Origin: UBA6120 sp964639215
GTDB taxonomy: Bacteria > Bacillota_I > Bacilli_A > RFN20 > CAG-826
Length of the DNA: 64,000 nt
Assembly: GCA_964639215.1 (NCBI GenBank)
Contig: CAZXCV010000002.1
Location: forward strand, 37,490-101,489
Direction: 5' to 3'
Under the pieces are notes generated by a model. That model saw nothing but the letters and a program-made list of their open reading frames with translations. It was not told the DNA's origin and did not search any database. Below, piece after piece: positions 36,201 through 44,550 of this stretch. A program made the translations under genes and the position numbers. Numbering within the stretch: the stretch's first letter is position 1; each line of letters opens with the position of its first letter.

Positions 36201-36812
36201 TACGATATTGGCTTTGGCGGTCTTGATCATGTTTTAGCGAGTAATGAAGATGTCAATATTCTCGTGCTTGATACTGAGGTCTATTCGAACACTGGTGGCC
36301 AATCATCAAAATCATCACAAGCTGGTTCCATCGCAAAATTCACAGCGAGTGGCAAAACACAAGCAAAGAAAAATCTTGCGACAATGGCCATGGTCTACGG
36401 CCACGTCTACGTTGCTCAAATTTCACTTGGCGCAAACTATATGCAAACGGTTAAAGCCATCAAAGAGGCTGAAGAATACCATGATGGACCGAGTTTAATC
36501 ATCGCGTACTCACCATGCGTCGCTCATGATATCAAAGGTGGTCTCGCCGTCGCGACATCCGTCCAAAAGAAAGCGGTTGAAAGTGGTTACTTCCCCATCT
36601 TCCGATATGACCCACGCTTAGTCAGTCAAGGCAAGAGCCCGTTGACGCTTGATTGTAAAGAACCCGATTTCTCTAAATATCGTGAGTTCCTGATGCAAGA
36701 GACGCGCTTCTCGACATTGCCAGTTGTGAACCCTGAGCACGCTGAAGAAATTCTTACTAACAGCGCAAAGCATGCACAACAACGCTGGGAACTGATTAAA
36801 CGCTTCAGTTAA
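33273..36812 (+). CDS. nifJ: pyruvate:ferredoxin (flavodoxin) oxidoreductase
   Basis: A single-chain PFOR of 1179 residues with the gamma, alpha, delta and beta parts fused. The ATG at 33273 is used for its GGAGGAA site (33263-33269). It starts with the alpha-domain signature IYPITPSTSMAEL. Two [4Fe-4S] motifs sit in the delta domain, C-I-Q-C-N-Q-C from residue 693 and C-V-G-C-S-I-C from residue 753. The C-terminal thiamine-diphosphate domain has ACAGCGETPYY and GGDGWAYDIGFGG. It oxidises pyruvate to acetyl-CoA and CO2 while reducing ferredoxin, so the cell is anaerobic or microaerobic. Single-gene unit with its own dyad-bearing promoter and terminator. Confidence 0.97.
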   Translation: MSIKKSFLSVDGNTAAALASYNFTEVAGIYPITPSTSMAELVDVYASQGRLNYFGAKARVVEMQSEGGAAGTVHGALQAGAFATTYTASQGLLLMIPNIYKWVGELLPAVLHVAARSIATRALSIFGDHQDIYAVRQTGITMLCSHSVQEVADLAPMTHLLAMDSEAPVLHFFDGFRTSAEIQNVEFVEDAEWKKLLPFAKIEKFRNRALNPHGHAVTRGGAENGDIYFQGREAQSVHYEKVVGYAEKYFHEVNRLTGRHYAPFTYTGAPDAEYVIIAMGSVTEAIGEVLDVLLAEGRKVGLVKVHLYRPFSAKHLADVIPATVKRIAVLDRTKEQGATGEPLYVDVVSALDQVGRKIEVVGGRYGLSSKDTQPSHLKVVYDFLAEKPWHNFTISIIDDVTKRSIPADENFFVKEEYKSCLFYGMGSDGTVSANKSSIKIIGDATGQYAQAYFAYDSRKAGGVTMSHLRFGKKPIHSTYYINKAHFLSCSLDSYLYKFDMLRHLKDKGTFLLNTNLDDESLVKLLPNRIKYQLATKKARFFVIDANKIAQELGMGRHTNTTLQASFFYLNQDIMPYEDAQDWMKKLAEKTYARKGKEVIEKNFKAIDGGAEGLREIKVDPTWANLPPLYERKETGDEYWDTFVAPMTALEGDDIPVSKFLDFELLDGTMQNDITFKEQREIADKVPVWIKENCIQCNQCAFVCPHATIRAFLLNDEEIANGPEEVRDGEMLDAFGPAAVKGLKYRIQVSPKNCVGCSICVVQCPGKGPGKRALEMVDAKSQFYQEPAAQYLYKNIEYKGDIFPLTTVKGAGFLTPYMEVSGACAGCGETPYYRLVTQLFGRDMLVANATGCSSIYSGSTPLTPFCTDKNNEGVAWANSLFEDNAEFGYGMRLAADQKLGFITTILTREREHVEVELQTMIDKYLENVKKRDVVRTFLKDFITMIKASKHQGIKEILKYEGDLLDKSVWIIGGDGWAYDIGFGGLDHVLASNEDVNILVLDTEVYSNTGGQSSKSSQAGSIAKFTASGKTQAKKNLATMAMVYGHVYVAQISLGANYMQTVKAIKEAEEYHDGPSLIIAYSPCVAHDIKGGLAVATSVQKKAVESGYFPIFRYDPRLVSQGKSPLTLDCKEPDFSKYREFLMQETRFSTLPVVNPEHAEEILTNSAKHAQQRWELIKRFS

Positions 36813-36834
36813 TTCAAACCGAATTATTAAAAAG

Positions 36835-36868
36835 AACCACGATTTGCAAAGCATTTCGTGGTTTTTGT
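36835..36868 (+). terminator. Rho-independent terminator after nifJ
   Basis: AACCACGA (36835-36842) / TCGTGGTT (36856-36863), with inner TGC-AAA-GCA, followed by T-rich sequence. Confidence 0.9.
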
Positions 36869-36884
36869 TTCATTAAATAAAAAA

Positions 36885-36961
36885 TGGTCGGAACGATGGG
36901 ATTTGAACCCATGACCTCTACCACCCCAAGGTAGCGCACTACCAAGCTGTGCTACGTCCCG
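36885..36961 (-). tRNA. tRNA-Pro (anticodon GGG)
   Basis: On the minus strand: acceptor CGGGACG / CGTTCCG with one G-T pair, anticodon stem CTACC / GGTAG with loop TTGGGGT, and TPsiC arm ATGGGTTCAAATCCCAT. CCA is encoded (36885-36887 on the plus strand as TGG). Confidence 0.94.
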
Positions 36962-36971
36962 CCTCGTAAAT

Positions 36972-36999
36972 ATTATAACGATACGATGTTATTTTGCAA
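36972..36999 (-). promoter_or_regulatory. promoter of tRNA-Pro
   Basis: On the minus strand TTGCAA (36994-36999), 16-base spacer, TATAAT (36972-36977), about 10 bases before the tRNA. Confidence 0.78.
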
Positions 37000-37010
37000 C
37001 CAAATCAGCA

Positions 37011-37107
37011 TTACTTTCACGCTCGTTAAGGTGGTATCATTGAATCAATAAAAAAAGTTTTATAAAAAAATATCGGTCTTCATTTGTCTCTAATTATGAA
37101 GGCCGAT
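37011..37107 (+). promoter_or_regulatory. promoter and leader hairpin of the ECF sigma operon
   Basis: TTACTT (37011-37016), 18-base spacer, extended -10 TG-G-TATCAT (37032-37040). The leader contains a 12-base stem, arms ATCGGTCTTCAT (37072-37083) and ATGAAGGCCGAT (37096-37107), with one T-G pair. It ends two bases before the AGGAG ribosome site, so it could set translation. Confidence 0.55.
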
Positions 37108-37117
37108 TAGGAGAACG

Positions 37118-37645
37118 ATGAAAGCTCGTCTTGCGATTGAGATAATTCGTGGCCTTCAGCAAGGTGATGAGGGTTGTTTCAACATCGTTTATGACCATTA
37201 TCGCGATCTACTATATGTATTGATTTATTCAATTGTAAAGCAACGCGAAATGAGTCAAGACATACTTCAGGAAACATTCCTGCGCGTCTTCACTGAAAGT
37301 AAAACGCTGACCAACCTCGCTAGTTTCCATGCCTGGATTATCAAGATTGCCCGTAACTTAGCGCTCAACGCTCAGGTGAAACAACGGGAAACACTACTTG
37401 ATGAAGCAACATGGAATCAGGTCGGAAGCTCTGATGAACCAACTAACTTCATCAGCCTGTGGCATCGTTACTTATCAGAGGAAGAAAATCTCATTATCGC
37501 CTATCGTATTGTCTATGAATTAACTTTTCTAGAAATTGCGCGTCTCGTTGGCAAACCGTTAGCAACAATCTACCAAAGTTATCGTAATGCGACGAAAACC
37601 TTGCGCCACTACTATCAAAGCGAAAGAGGAAATCATCATGAATAA
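37118..37645 (+). CDS. ECF-type RNA polymerase sigma factor
   Basis: A 175-residue protein. Region 2 (residues about 20-90) has F-N-I-V-Y-D-H-Y, D-I-L-Q-E-T-F-L-R-V-F and W-I-I-K-I-A-R-N-L-A-L-N. Region 4 (about 120-165) has E-E-E-N-L-I-I-A-Y-R-I-V-Y-E-L-T-F-L-E-I-A with a helix-turn-helix. The gene overlaps the next by 8 bases, the common layout for an ECF sigma and its membrane anti-sigma partner. AGGAG site four bases before the ATG. Confidence 0.9.
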   Translation: MKARLAIEIIRGLQQGDEGCFNIVYDHYRDLLYVLIYSIVKQREMSQDILQETFLRVFTESKTLTNLASFHAWIIKIARNLALNAQVKQRETLLDEATWNQVGSSDEPTNFISLWHRYLSEEENLIIAYRIVYELTFLEIARLVGKPLATIYQSYRNATKTLRHYYQSERGNHHE

Positions 37646-39725
37646 TTGGAAAAAGAAGTTACAAGAAACAGGCCGTGAATATTTTAAAAATGAGACACCA
37701 AATCTTGAGTTTAAAAACAAGTTGGATTTTACGATAAAAACCGTTCCTCAATCAATCCAACAGCAACCAAAGATGAAACCACTCTTGTTAAAACTGTCGA
37801 GCCTTGTGGCGAGTTTGGTACTTGCGACGACTGCCGGAATTTTGATTATGAATAAGACAGACCCATTTTTTGATCCACTCGATCATGGCTTAGCGCAAGT
37901 ACGTGATTTGGCTGAACTAAACGCCCTCATTGCCCAAAGTCAGCAAGACCAAGAACGAGGTGGTACGGGCTTTGATAATATGACATCCACCACGGAAACT
38001 GGGATGCCGAGCGCAAATGAAACCGAAGAACCCACAACCCATTCAGAGACAAATGTGCAAGTTGACGGTGTCGATGAAGGTGATATCGTCAAAACCGATG
38101 GAGATCGTATTTATAAAATAAATGGAAATCGTCTTCAGGTTATCGATATTCTAAGTAGCGGTTCGATGGATTTACTGCTTGATATCGCGATGAATTCAAC
38201 AAATATCAATGATGCATACACGTATTTTTCAGATTTATATTTGAGTACGAATTATCTCGTCGTTCTTGGACAACGATACTCGTATTTTTCATATAGTTAT
38301 GAATCGCGTATTAACTCAGGGAGCAATGCTTCACCTTTTGATATTTACTATCGCAGTGTGCCCCAAACAATTGCCCTATTTTATAATCTTGACACACTGA
38401 CTCTTGCTCATCATTTGGAAATTAATGGATCGCTGATTTCGTCTCGACGCATTGATAATCGGCTATATCTTATCTCGAACCATTATCCATACACTGATGA
38501 AAACGCGGATCCTCGTCCTGTTTTTCGACTAGATGAAACGGTCATGTTACCTGACTTCAATGAAATAAAATATCTTGAAAATATGCCAACAGACACCTTC
38601 ACGATTATCACGACCGTTTTTATGGATGATACGGTCACGCTCGATTACGATGTCTACCTAGGTGCGAGCTCTTGGGGCATTATTTATGTGAGTAAGCAAG
38701 CAATCTATCTTGCTAGCTATCAATACTTTTTTAACACAATTTTAGGAACGTCCGATTCATATGGCCTCCTTTTATCGTATTTATTTGAGAATGATGGTAC
38801 CGTCACTTTTGGTGGCGCTGCCAAATACAAAGGATACGTCCACAATCAATTTTCGATTGATGAATACGATGGCCATTTACGAATGGTCACCACCGAAGGT
38901 TGGGCTGGATCAGGTGTTATCAATCGTTTGTACATCTTTAAGCGTGAAACAATTGATGGCAAACGGCGCTTAGCTGAAGTCAGCCGCCTTGAATCGGGAA
39001 TCGGCAAACCTGGAGAAACCGTGCGTTCCGTTCGCTTTAATGGAACAGTGGCGACGATAGTCACTTATGAACAAACGGATCCACTTTACACCCTTGATTT
39101 AAGTGACCCAACGAACCCAACGATTGAAGCAGGCTTAGAAATCTCAGGCTATAGCACGTACCAACATGTCTGGGCACCGAATTTAATTATCGGGATTGGT
39201 TATGAATCTGAAGGTAATGCTGTCTTTGGTTTGAAACTGACATTATTTGATATTAGTGACCTTGTACATCCTGACGATGTAGGAGCACCTTTGGTTCTTT
39301 GGAGTAACGAGTATGGGTGGCAATGGTCAGAAGCACTTTATAACCATAAAGCATTGTTAATTAGTCATGAATTTGACATGATTGGGTTTGCAATCAGCAG
39401 TTACCGAGAACTTGCTAATTCGTATTTCTATTGGCAATATGTATATTTTAATAATTACTACATTTTTGGCATTGATCCATTATCGACGAATCCGATTACG
39501 ATTAAAAAGATGATTACACATACGCAGTTTGTTCCTCAAGATAACGATCCTAGCAATGAATATACCATCTACTATTATGCTGGGATTGATCGAGCGATTA
39601 CCGCAGGTAGTTATCTATTTGCCATTTCTAATCTTGGGGTCACGAGCCATGACATCACTAATGATTACGAACAAGTTGCAGACCTTGAACTATACATTGG
39701 CGAAACGCCAGCATATATCATGTAG
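37638..39725 (+). CDS. membrane-anchored beta-propeller protein, probable anti-sigma/sensor
   Basis: A 695-residue protein; the ATG at 37638 has GAGG upstream (37626-37629). Cytoplasmic N-terminus of about 45 residues, one membrane segment (about residues 50-70: L-L-K-L-S-S-L-V-A-S-L-V-L), an acidic linker rich in T, E and S, then a large extracellular domain. That domain starts with N-V-Q-V-D-G-V-D-E-G-D-I-V-K-T-D-G, the hallmark of the C-terminal beta-propeller family (Pfam Beta_propel). Its overlap with the ECF sigma gene and topology suggest that the cytoplasmic part holds the sigma factor and the propeller senses something outside. The signal is unknown. Confidence 0.78.
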   Translation: MNNWKKKLQETGREYFKNETPNLEFKNKLDFTIKTVPQSIQQQPKMKPLLLKLSSLVASLVLATTAGILIMNKTDPFFDPLDHGLAQVRDLAELNALIAQSQQDQERGGTGFDNMTSTTETGMPSANETEEPTTHSETNVQVDGVDEGDIVKTDGDRIYKINGNRLQVIDILSSGSMDLLLDIAMNSTNINDAYTYFSDLYLSTNYLVVLGQRYSYFSYSYESRINSGSNASPFDIYYRSVPQTIALFYNLDTLTLAHHLEINGSLISSRRIDNRLYLISNHYPYTDENADPRPVFRLDETVMLPDFNEIKYLENMPTDTFTIITTVFMDDTVTLDYDVYLGASSWGIIYVSKQAIYLASYQYFFNTILGTSDSYGLLLSYLFENDGTVTFGGAAKYKGYVHNQFSIDEYDGHLRMVTTEGWAGSGVINRLYIFKRETIDGKRRLAEVSRLESGIGKPGETVRSVRFNGTVATIVTYEQTDPLYTLDLSDPTNPTIEAGLEISGYSTYQHVWAPNLIIGIGYESEGNAVFGLKLTLFDISDLVHPDDVGAPLVLWSNEYGWQWSEALYNHKALLISHEFDMIGFAISSYRELANSYFYWQYVYFNNYYIFGIDPLSTNPITIKKMITHTQFVPQDNDPSNEYTIYYYAGIDRAITAGSYLFAISNLGVTSHDITNDYEQVADLELYIGETPAYIM

Positions 39726-39747
39726 TTAAGCTCCAATCTATATATTT

Positions 39748-39790
39748 AACCTCATTTATCATATAATGATAACTTGAGGTTTTTTATTTT
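39748..39790 (+). terminator. long hairpin: terminator of the propeller gene that contains the uvrA -10 and ribosome site
   Basis: Arms AACCTCA-t-TTATCAT (39748-39762) and ATGATAA-ct-TGAGGTT (39766-39781) around loop ATA, followed by TTTTTATTTT. The sequence TATAAT (39762-39767) lies at the loop and the TGAGGT of the 3' arm can serve as the uvrA ribosome site. Confidence 0.75.
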
Positions 39791-42644
39791 GAGTTTAAAA
39801 AAAATTATTATCAAAGAAGCACGAGAAAATAATTTAAAAAATATCAGTCTCGAGATTCCAAAAGAACAGCTCGTTGTTTTTACTGGTTTGTCTGGTAGTG
39901 GAAAATCAACGTTAGCATTTGACACGATTTACATGGAGGGGCAGCGCCGCTATGTTGAGTCACTCTCAAGTTATGCCCGCCAATTTTTAGGCAACTTCGA
40001 AAAACCAGACGTCGAATCAATTGAAGGACTCTCTCCCGCTATTTCGATTGATCAGAAAACAACGTCCCACAACCCGCGATCTACGGTTGGAACGGTTACT
40101 GAAATATATGACTATCTCCGCCTTTTATATGCTCGGATTGGTGTGCCCTATTGCCCGATTCATCACGAACCGATCGTCGCGTTTTCTCCCACGGAAATGG
40201 TGAATATTATTTTGAAATCACCACTTGCGAGTCGTGTCCAAATATTAGCCCCCATTGTTAATAGTGAAAAGGGCACTCACAAAGATACCTTGACCAAAAT
40301 CAAATCCCAAGGATTTGAGCGGCTTCGTGTTGATGGAGCATTGATGCGGATTGATGAAATTGGTGAGCTTGATAAGAATAAAAAACACAAGATTGACATT
40401 ATTGTCGATCGAATCGTCTTAAAGGAAGATATTCGCTCACGGTTAGTTGAAGCCGTCGAATTAGCACTTGACTGGGGTCACGGCTACTTAATCGTCCTTA
40501 TCAATGATGAGGAACGTCTGTTCAGTCAACATCATTCTTGTAAGTATTGCGGTTTTTCGATTCCTAAACTTGAACCCCGTCTTTTTTCTTTTAACGCGCC
40601 CCTTGGGTATTGTCCAGATTGCACGGGACTTGGATTTAAACGTGAAGCCGATCCAGACTTACTCGTCCCGGATCAAAACTTAACGATTAATCAAGGAGCA
40701 ATTGAATATTATAAACGGATTGTCGGGACGACAAATCTCGAATGGCAAGATTTTGCTTACTTATGCAAGGAGTATAATATTCCACTGAATGTTCCTTTTA
40801 AAGATTTAAACGCTGACCAAAAAAATATTGTCTTATTCGGCTCACCGAAGATGCACCGCTATGTCTTAAAGTCCTCGAGTGGAAATCTCAATCATCGATA
40901 TAATTTCATTGAAGGTGTCAAAGCGCGCGTGCAGCGTCTTTATCATGAAACAACGAGCGATTTCATGCGTGAATATTATGAAAAATTCATGCGAGATACC
41001 GTTTGTACAACTTGCCAAGGTGCCCGACTAAATCCCCAAGTACTTGCCGTTTTAATCGATGGACGCAATATCTTTGAAGTGACCGAAAAATCAATTGATA
41101 ATCTCCACCAGTTTGTCGTTGATCTTCCAAACAAACTCACAAGTAGTGAGCAAGATATTGCCCATATGATCTTAAAAGAAATTCGTCATCGTACCCAATT
41201 TTTAATTAATGTCGGTCTTGATTATTTGACATTATCCCGATTAGCCATGACCTTATCTGGTGGTGAAGCCCAACGCATTCGCTTAGCCACTCAAATCGGG
41301 TCACAATTAAGTGGTGTATTGTATGTACTTGACGAACCAAGTATTGGTCTCCATCAACGCGATAATCAACGCTTAATCACCACATTGAAGCAAATGCGTG
41401 ATCTTGGTAACACATTGATTGTTGTCGAGCATGATGAAGAAACGATTCGAGCGGCGGATTATATTGTCGACATTGGTCCCGGTGCTGGAGATCATGGCGG
41501 TGAAGTCGTCGCGATTGGTAAACTTGACGACATTTTGGCCGCCCCACGCTCAATTACCGGCGACTATTTAGCTGGGCGCAAATTCATTCCTTGCCCACCG
41601 GTTCGATTAAAAGGAAATGGTTTAGCCATTAAGATTATCGGAGCGAGATGTAATAATTTAAAAAATATTGATGTGGCGATTCCGCTTGGAATGTTTGTCG
41701 CGGTAACGGGTGTATCTGGTTCGGGAAAATCGTCACTAATTACCGAAATATTATTCAAAGCGATTGAACAACAAGTTAAGAACACGGCAACTTATCCTGG
41801 TCCCCACGATCGAATTGAAGGGCTTGAATACATCGATAAATGCATCAACATTTCGCAAGACCCAATTGGACGGACGCCTCGAAGCAATCCAGCAACATAT
41901 ACAAAAGTCTTTGATGATATTCGCGATTTGTTCGCCGAGACGATTGAAGCACGTTCGCGAGGCTATAGTAAAAGCCGCTTTTCATTCAATATCCCCGGTG
42001 GACGATGTGAACATTGTCAAGGCGATGGCGTCAAGCGAATTCCAATGAATTTTCTTCCCGATGTGTATGTTAAATGCGATCAGTGTAATGGCAAGCGTTA
42101 TAATGAAGAAACACTGCTTGTTACCTATAAAGGTAAATCGATTCATGATGTGCTTGAGATGACGATTGAACATGCGCTCGAATTTTTTGAAAATCGATCG
42201 AGTTTAAAACGGAAACTAACAACACTAAATAAAGTTGGACTTGGCTATATGAAACTCGGGCAACCAGCGACGACGATATCAGGCGGTGAAGCCCAACGCG
42301 TGAAACTGGCGTTTGAACTCCAAAAACGACCGACTGGTAAAACATTGTACATTTTAGATGAACCAACGACTGGGTTACATATCGATGATGTCGCACGCTT
42401 GCTAGAAGTATTACGTTCGATTGTTGATCATGGTGATAGCGTCATTGTGATTGAACATAATCTTGATGTGATAAAAGTCGCTGATTATATTATTGATTTA
42501 GGACCAGAAGGCGGACATCGCGGTGGTCAAATTGTCGTGATGGGAACACCAGAACAAATCGTGCAAGTAGCTGAATCACACACGGGAAGGTATCTTAAAC
42601 AAGTACTGGCAGTTAATTGTGAACGCATTAAACATCAACAATAG
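39789..42644 (+). CDS. uvrA: excinuclease ABC subunit A
   Basis: A 951-residue protein. The TTG at 39789 (S-L-K-K-I-I-I-K-E-A-R next) matches the usual UvrA N-terminus; a TTG at 39774 lies within the hairpin and is less likely. Two ABC modules: Walker A G-L-S-G-S-G-K-S-T and G-V-S-G-S-G-K-S-S, two L-S/I-S-G-G-E-A-Q-R signatures, and zinc fingers C-x-x-C ... C-x-x-C (C-K-Y-C, C-P-D-C; C-E-H-C, C-D-Q-C). UvrA dimers find DNA damage and load UvrB for nucleotide-excision repair. uvrB, normally just upstream, is not here. Followed by lgt after 9 bases. Confidence 0.97.
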   Translation: MSLKKIIIKEARENNLKNISLEIPKEQLVVFTGLSGSGKSTLAFDTIYMEGQRRYVESLSSYARQFLGNFEKPDVESIEGLSPAISIDQKTTSHNPRSTVGTVTEIYDYLRLLYARIGVPYCPIHHEPIVAFSPTEMVNIILKSPLASRVQILAPIVNSEKGTHKDTLTKIKSQGFERLRVDGALMRIDEIGELDKNKKHKIDIIVDRIVLKEDIRSRLVEAVELALDWGHGYLIVLINDEERLFSQHHSCKYCGFSIPKLEPRLFSFNAPLGYCPDCTGLGFKREADPDLLVPDQNLTINQGAIEYYKRIVGTTNLEWQDFAYLCKEYNIPLNVPFKDLNADQKNIVLFGSPKMHRYVLKSSSGNLNHRYNFIEGVKARVQRLYHETTSDFMREYYEKFMRDTVCTTCQGARLNPQVLAVLIDGRNIFEVTEKSIDNLHQFVVDLPNKLTSSEQDIAHMILKEIRHRTQFLINVGLDYLTLSRLAMTLSGGEAQRIRLATQIGSQLSGVLYVLDEPSIGLHQRDNQRLITTLKQMRDLGNTLIVVEHDEETIRAADYIVDIGPGAGDHGGEVVAIGKLDDILAAPRSITGDYLAGRKFIPCPPVRLKGNGLAIKIIGARCNNLKNIDVAIPLGMFVAVTGVSGSGKSSLITEILFKAIEQQVKNTATYPGPHDRIEGLEYIDKCINISQDPIGRTPRSNPATYTKVFDDIRDLFAETIEARSRGYSKSRFSFNIPGGRCEHCQGDGVKRIPMNFLPDVYVKCDQCNGKRYNEETLLVTYKGKSIHDVLEMTIEHALEFFENRSSLKRKLTTLNKVGLGYMKLGQPATTISGGEAQRVKLAFELQKRPTGKTLYILDEPTTGLHIDDVARLLEVLRSIVDHGDSVIVIEHNLDVIKVADYIIDLGPEGGHRGGQIVVMGTPEQIVQVAESHTGRYLKQVLAVNCERIKHQQ

Positions 42645-42653
42645 GAGTGGATT

Positions 42654-43898
42654 ATGAATCAAATATTAATTTTTGGCGGACTATTAATCGCACTAGGCGG
42701 ATTTTATTTATTCGCTAGACACCTTGGATATTATATCAAACGCGATTTGAGTGATCCGATTAATTACAAAAAGGTATTATGGACCCACTTGACATGGATG
42801 GGTTTATCATCACTTGGTTTAGGCTTGATGTTATTAGGTCTGACGCTTGATTATGAACCAGCCTTAGATATTGAACCGATTCTTCAGGCCACCTTTGGCG
42901 GCTTCTTAACGCTCTTTACATTTGAATGGCTTCTAACAGCTTTTATAATCTATAACTATAAAAAAGGATTAGATGCCCGGTTTCGTCCAGTTCTGATATA
43001 TTCACTGATTTTTATGGTTTTACCAGTGATTGTATCTTTCTGGGTTATGAGTGAAGGGCTGACACCAATCATTGAATTCCCATTATCTAAAGGAATTCCT
43101 GCCGCTGACCCACTCGTGACATTTTACGCCTTGTTCATTTTGGGCGGTGCCGTCTTTGTTTACTATATTGCCGATTTGCAACTTCAAAGTGAAGGTTACC
43201 GCAAAGGTTATGCCGAAAATGTGTTTTATGTCGCATTTCCTTCGGGCATTGTTGGCGCTCGTATATGGTACGTCATTGGTCAATGGAGTACTGAATTCGC
43301 CGGCCAACCTTTTTGGAAAGTGTTTGCGATGTGGGAAGGCGGCCTCGCGATTATGGGAGGCGCTTTATTTGGATCTTTGGCAGGTATCCTCTTCATTTTG
43401 TTTTACCGAAAAGACATCACATTGCGACATGCCGCCGATATTGGAGTTCCAGTTATTTTAATCGCCCAAGGAATTGGACGTTGGGGCAACTTCTTTAATC
43501 AAGAAGTGTACGGTGCGGTCGCTGATGTCGCTGATTGGTCGTTTTTACCTTCCTTTATCAAGGCACAAATGACGATTGGTGGTCAATTTCGAATCCCCTT
43601 ATTCTTAATAGAAAGCATCATTAATATTACAGGTTATTTTGTCATTCGTTTTGCGGTTGGAAAAGGACTTAAGAAATATCTTGTTCATGGCGATCTCGCG
43701 ATGTGCTATCCCATATGGTACGGATTAACGCGAGTGATTATGGAACCGATGCGCAATGAGACTTATATCATGGATAATTTATGGTCTTATTACTGGGGGA
43801 TGATTTTTACTGGGCTCGGGATTTTGGGGATTATTGCGCTCCACGTTCATGAACATTTAAAGAAACGAGCAAAGCCACCGGTCAATCTGGCCAATTAA
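42654..43898 (+). CDS. lgt: prolipoprotein diacylglyceryl transferase with N-terminal membrane extension
   Basis: A 414-residue protein. The Lgt core starts near residue 150 (PLVTFYALFILGG, aligned with the usual I-R-W-Y-G-L-L-I-A-L-G). It includes G-A-R-I-W-Y-V, W-E-G-G-L-A-I-M-G-G and the signature A-Q-G-I-G-R-W-G-N-F-F-N-Q-E with the essential Arg/Asn. Lgt transfers diacylglycerol to the Cys of lipoproteins, of which this window encodes at least five. The first ~140 residues add about four membrane segments not found in standard Lgt (~270-290 residues). AGGAG site; stop is one base before the next ATG. Confidence 0.92.
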   Translation: MNQILIFGGLLIALGGFYLFARHLGYYIKRDLSDPINYKKVLWTHLTWMGLSSLGLGLMLLGLTLDYEPALDIEPILQATFGGFLTLFTFEWLLTAFIIYNYKKGLDARFRPVLIYSLIFMVLPVIVSFWVMSEGLTPIIEFPLSKGIPAADPLVTFYALFILGGAVFVYYIADLQLQSEGYRKGYAENVFYVAFPSGIVGARIWYVIGQWSTEFAGQPFWKVFAMWEGGLAIMGGALFGSLAGILFILFYRKDITLRHAADIGVPVILIAQGIGRWGNFFNQEVYGAVADVADWSFLPSFIKAQMTIGGQFRIPLFLIESIINITGYFVIRFAVGKGLKKYLVHGDLAMCYPIWYGLTRVIMEPMRNETYIMDNLWSYYWGMIFTGLGILGIIALHVHEHLKKRAKPPVNLAN

Positions 43899-43899
43899 C

Positions 43900-44550
43900 A
43901 TGAAATATCAAGTCGTCATCTTTGACATGGATGGGACATTAGTGGACACTGATTTGATGTTGGTGGAAGCGATGATGGTGCTTTTTCGCAAATATCGTCC
44001 CGACTATAAAATCAGTCTTTCGACATTAATTTACTTTTCGGGACCACCGATTGAAGACACGATTAAAAACTACTTTCCACATCAAAATAGTGCGCAAATC
44101 ATTGCTGAATTTCGGCAATTATCATTTCGTTTCTATGAACTTGATGCCATGTTATTTCCCAATACGATTGAAGTGCTCGAAGGTTTGCACGAGCGCGGCA
44201 TTCGGCTCGGTATTTTGACTAATAAACATCATGACCGAACCGTCGCTACCTTAAAAATGCTCAATATTGATAAATTTTTCGAATTTATCGTTGGTTATGA
44301 TGATGTCGTTAACCCAAAACCACATCCAGAGGGAATGTATCAAATCATCGATTATTTTAAAGTACCGAAAGACAAGGTGCTGTTTATCGGCGATACTATT
44401 TATGACTATGAAGTTGCCAAGAGGAGTAACGTTGCAAGTGCACTTATTAATTGGTCATTACGACGTTTTCCTAACTCAGTGACACCTGATGTTTGGCTTG
44501 ACGATTATCGACAATTATTGGAGGTTGTGGACGATGGAAAAACTATATGA
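43900..44550 (+). CDS. ppaX: HAD-superfamily phosphatase, PpaX/phosphoglycolate phosphatase type
   Basis: A 216-residue protein, exactly the length I recall for PpaX. Motif I D-M-D-G-T-L-V-D, motif II L-T-N-K (residue ~107), motif III K-P-H-P and motif IV G-D-T-I-Y-D are all present. The alpha-helical cap lies between motifs I and II. PpaX in Bacillus hydrolyses the pyrophosphate made by HPrK phosphorylase and follows lgt, as here. Since hprK is not in the cluster, the physiological substrate may be another phosphate ester. It overlaps trxB by 17 bases. Confidence 0.8.
   Translation: MKYQVVIFDMDGTLVDTDLMLVEAMMVLFRKYRPDYKISLSTLIYFSGPPIEDTIKNYFPHQNSAQIIAEFRQLSFRFYELDAMLFPNTIEVLEGLHERGIRLGILTNKHHDRTVATLKMLNIDKFFEFIVGYDDVVNPKPHPEGMYQIIDYFKVPKDKVLFIGDTIYDYEVAKRSNVASALINWSLRRFPNSVTPDVWLDDYRQLLEVVDDGKTI

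Noticed and set aside
39774..39788. TTG at 39774 as the uvrA start
   Set aside because: It coincides with the hairpin and the likely transcription start; TTG at 39789 gives the usual UvrA N-terminus and has TGAGGT upstream.
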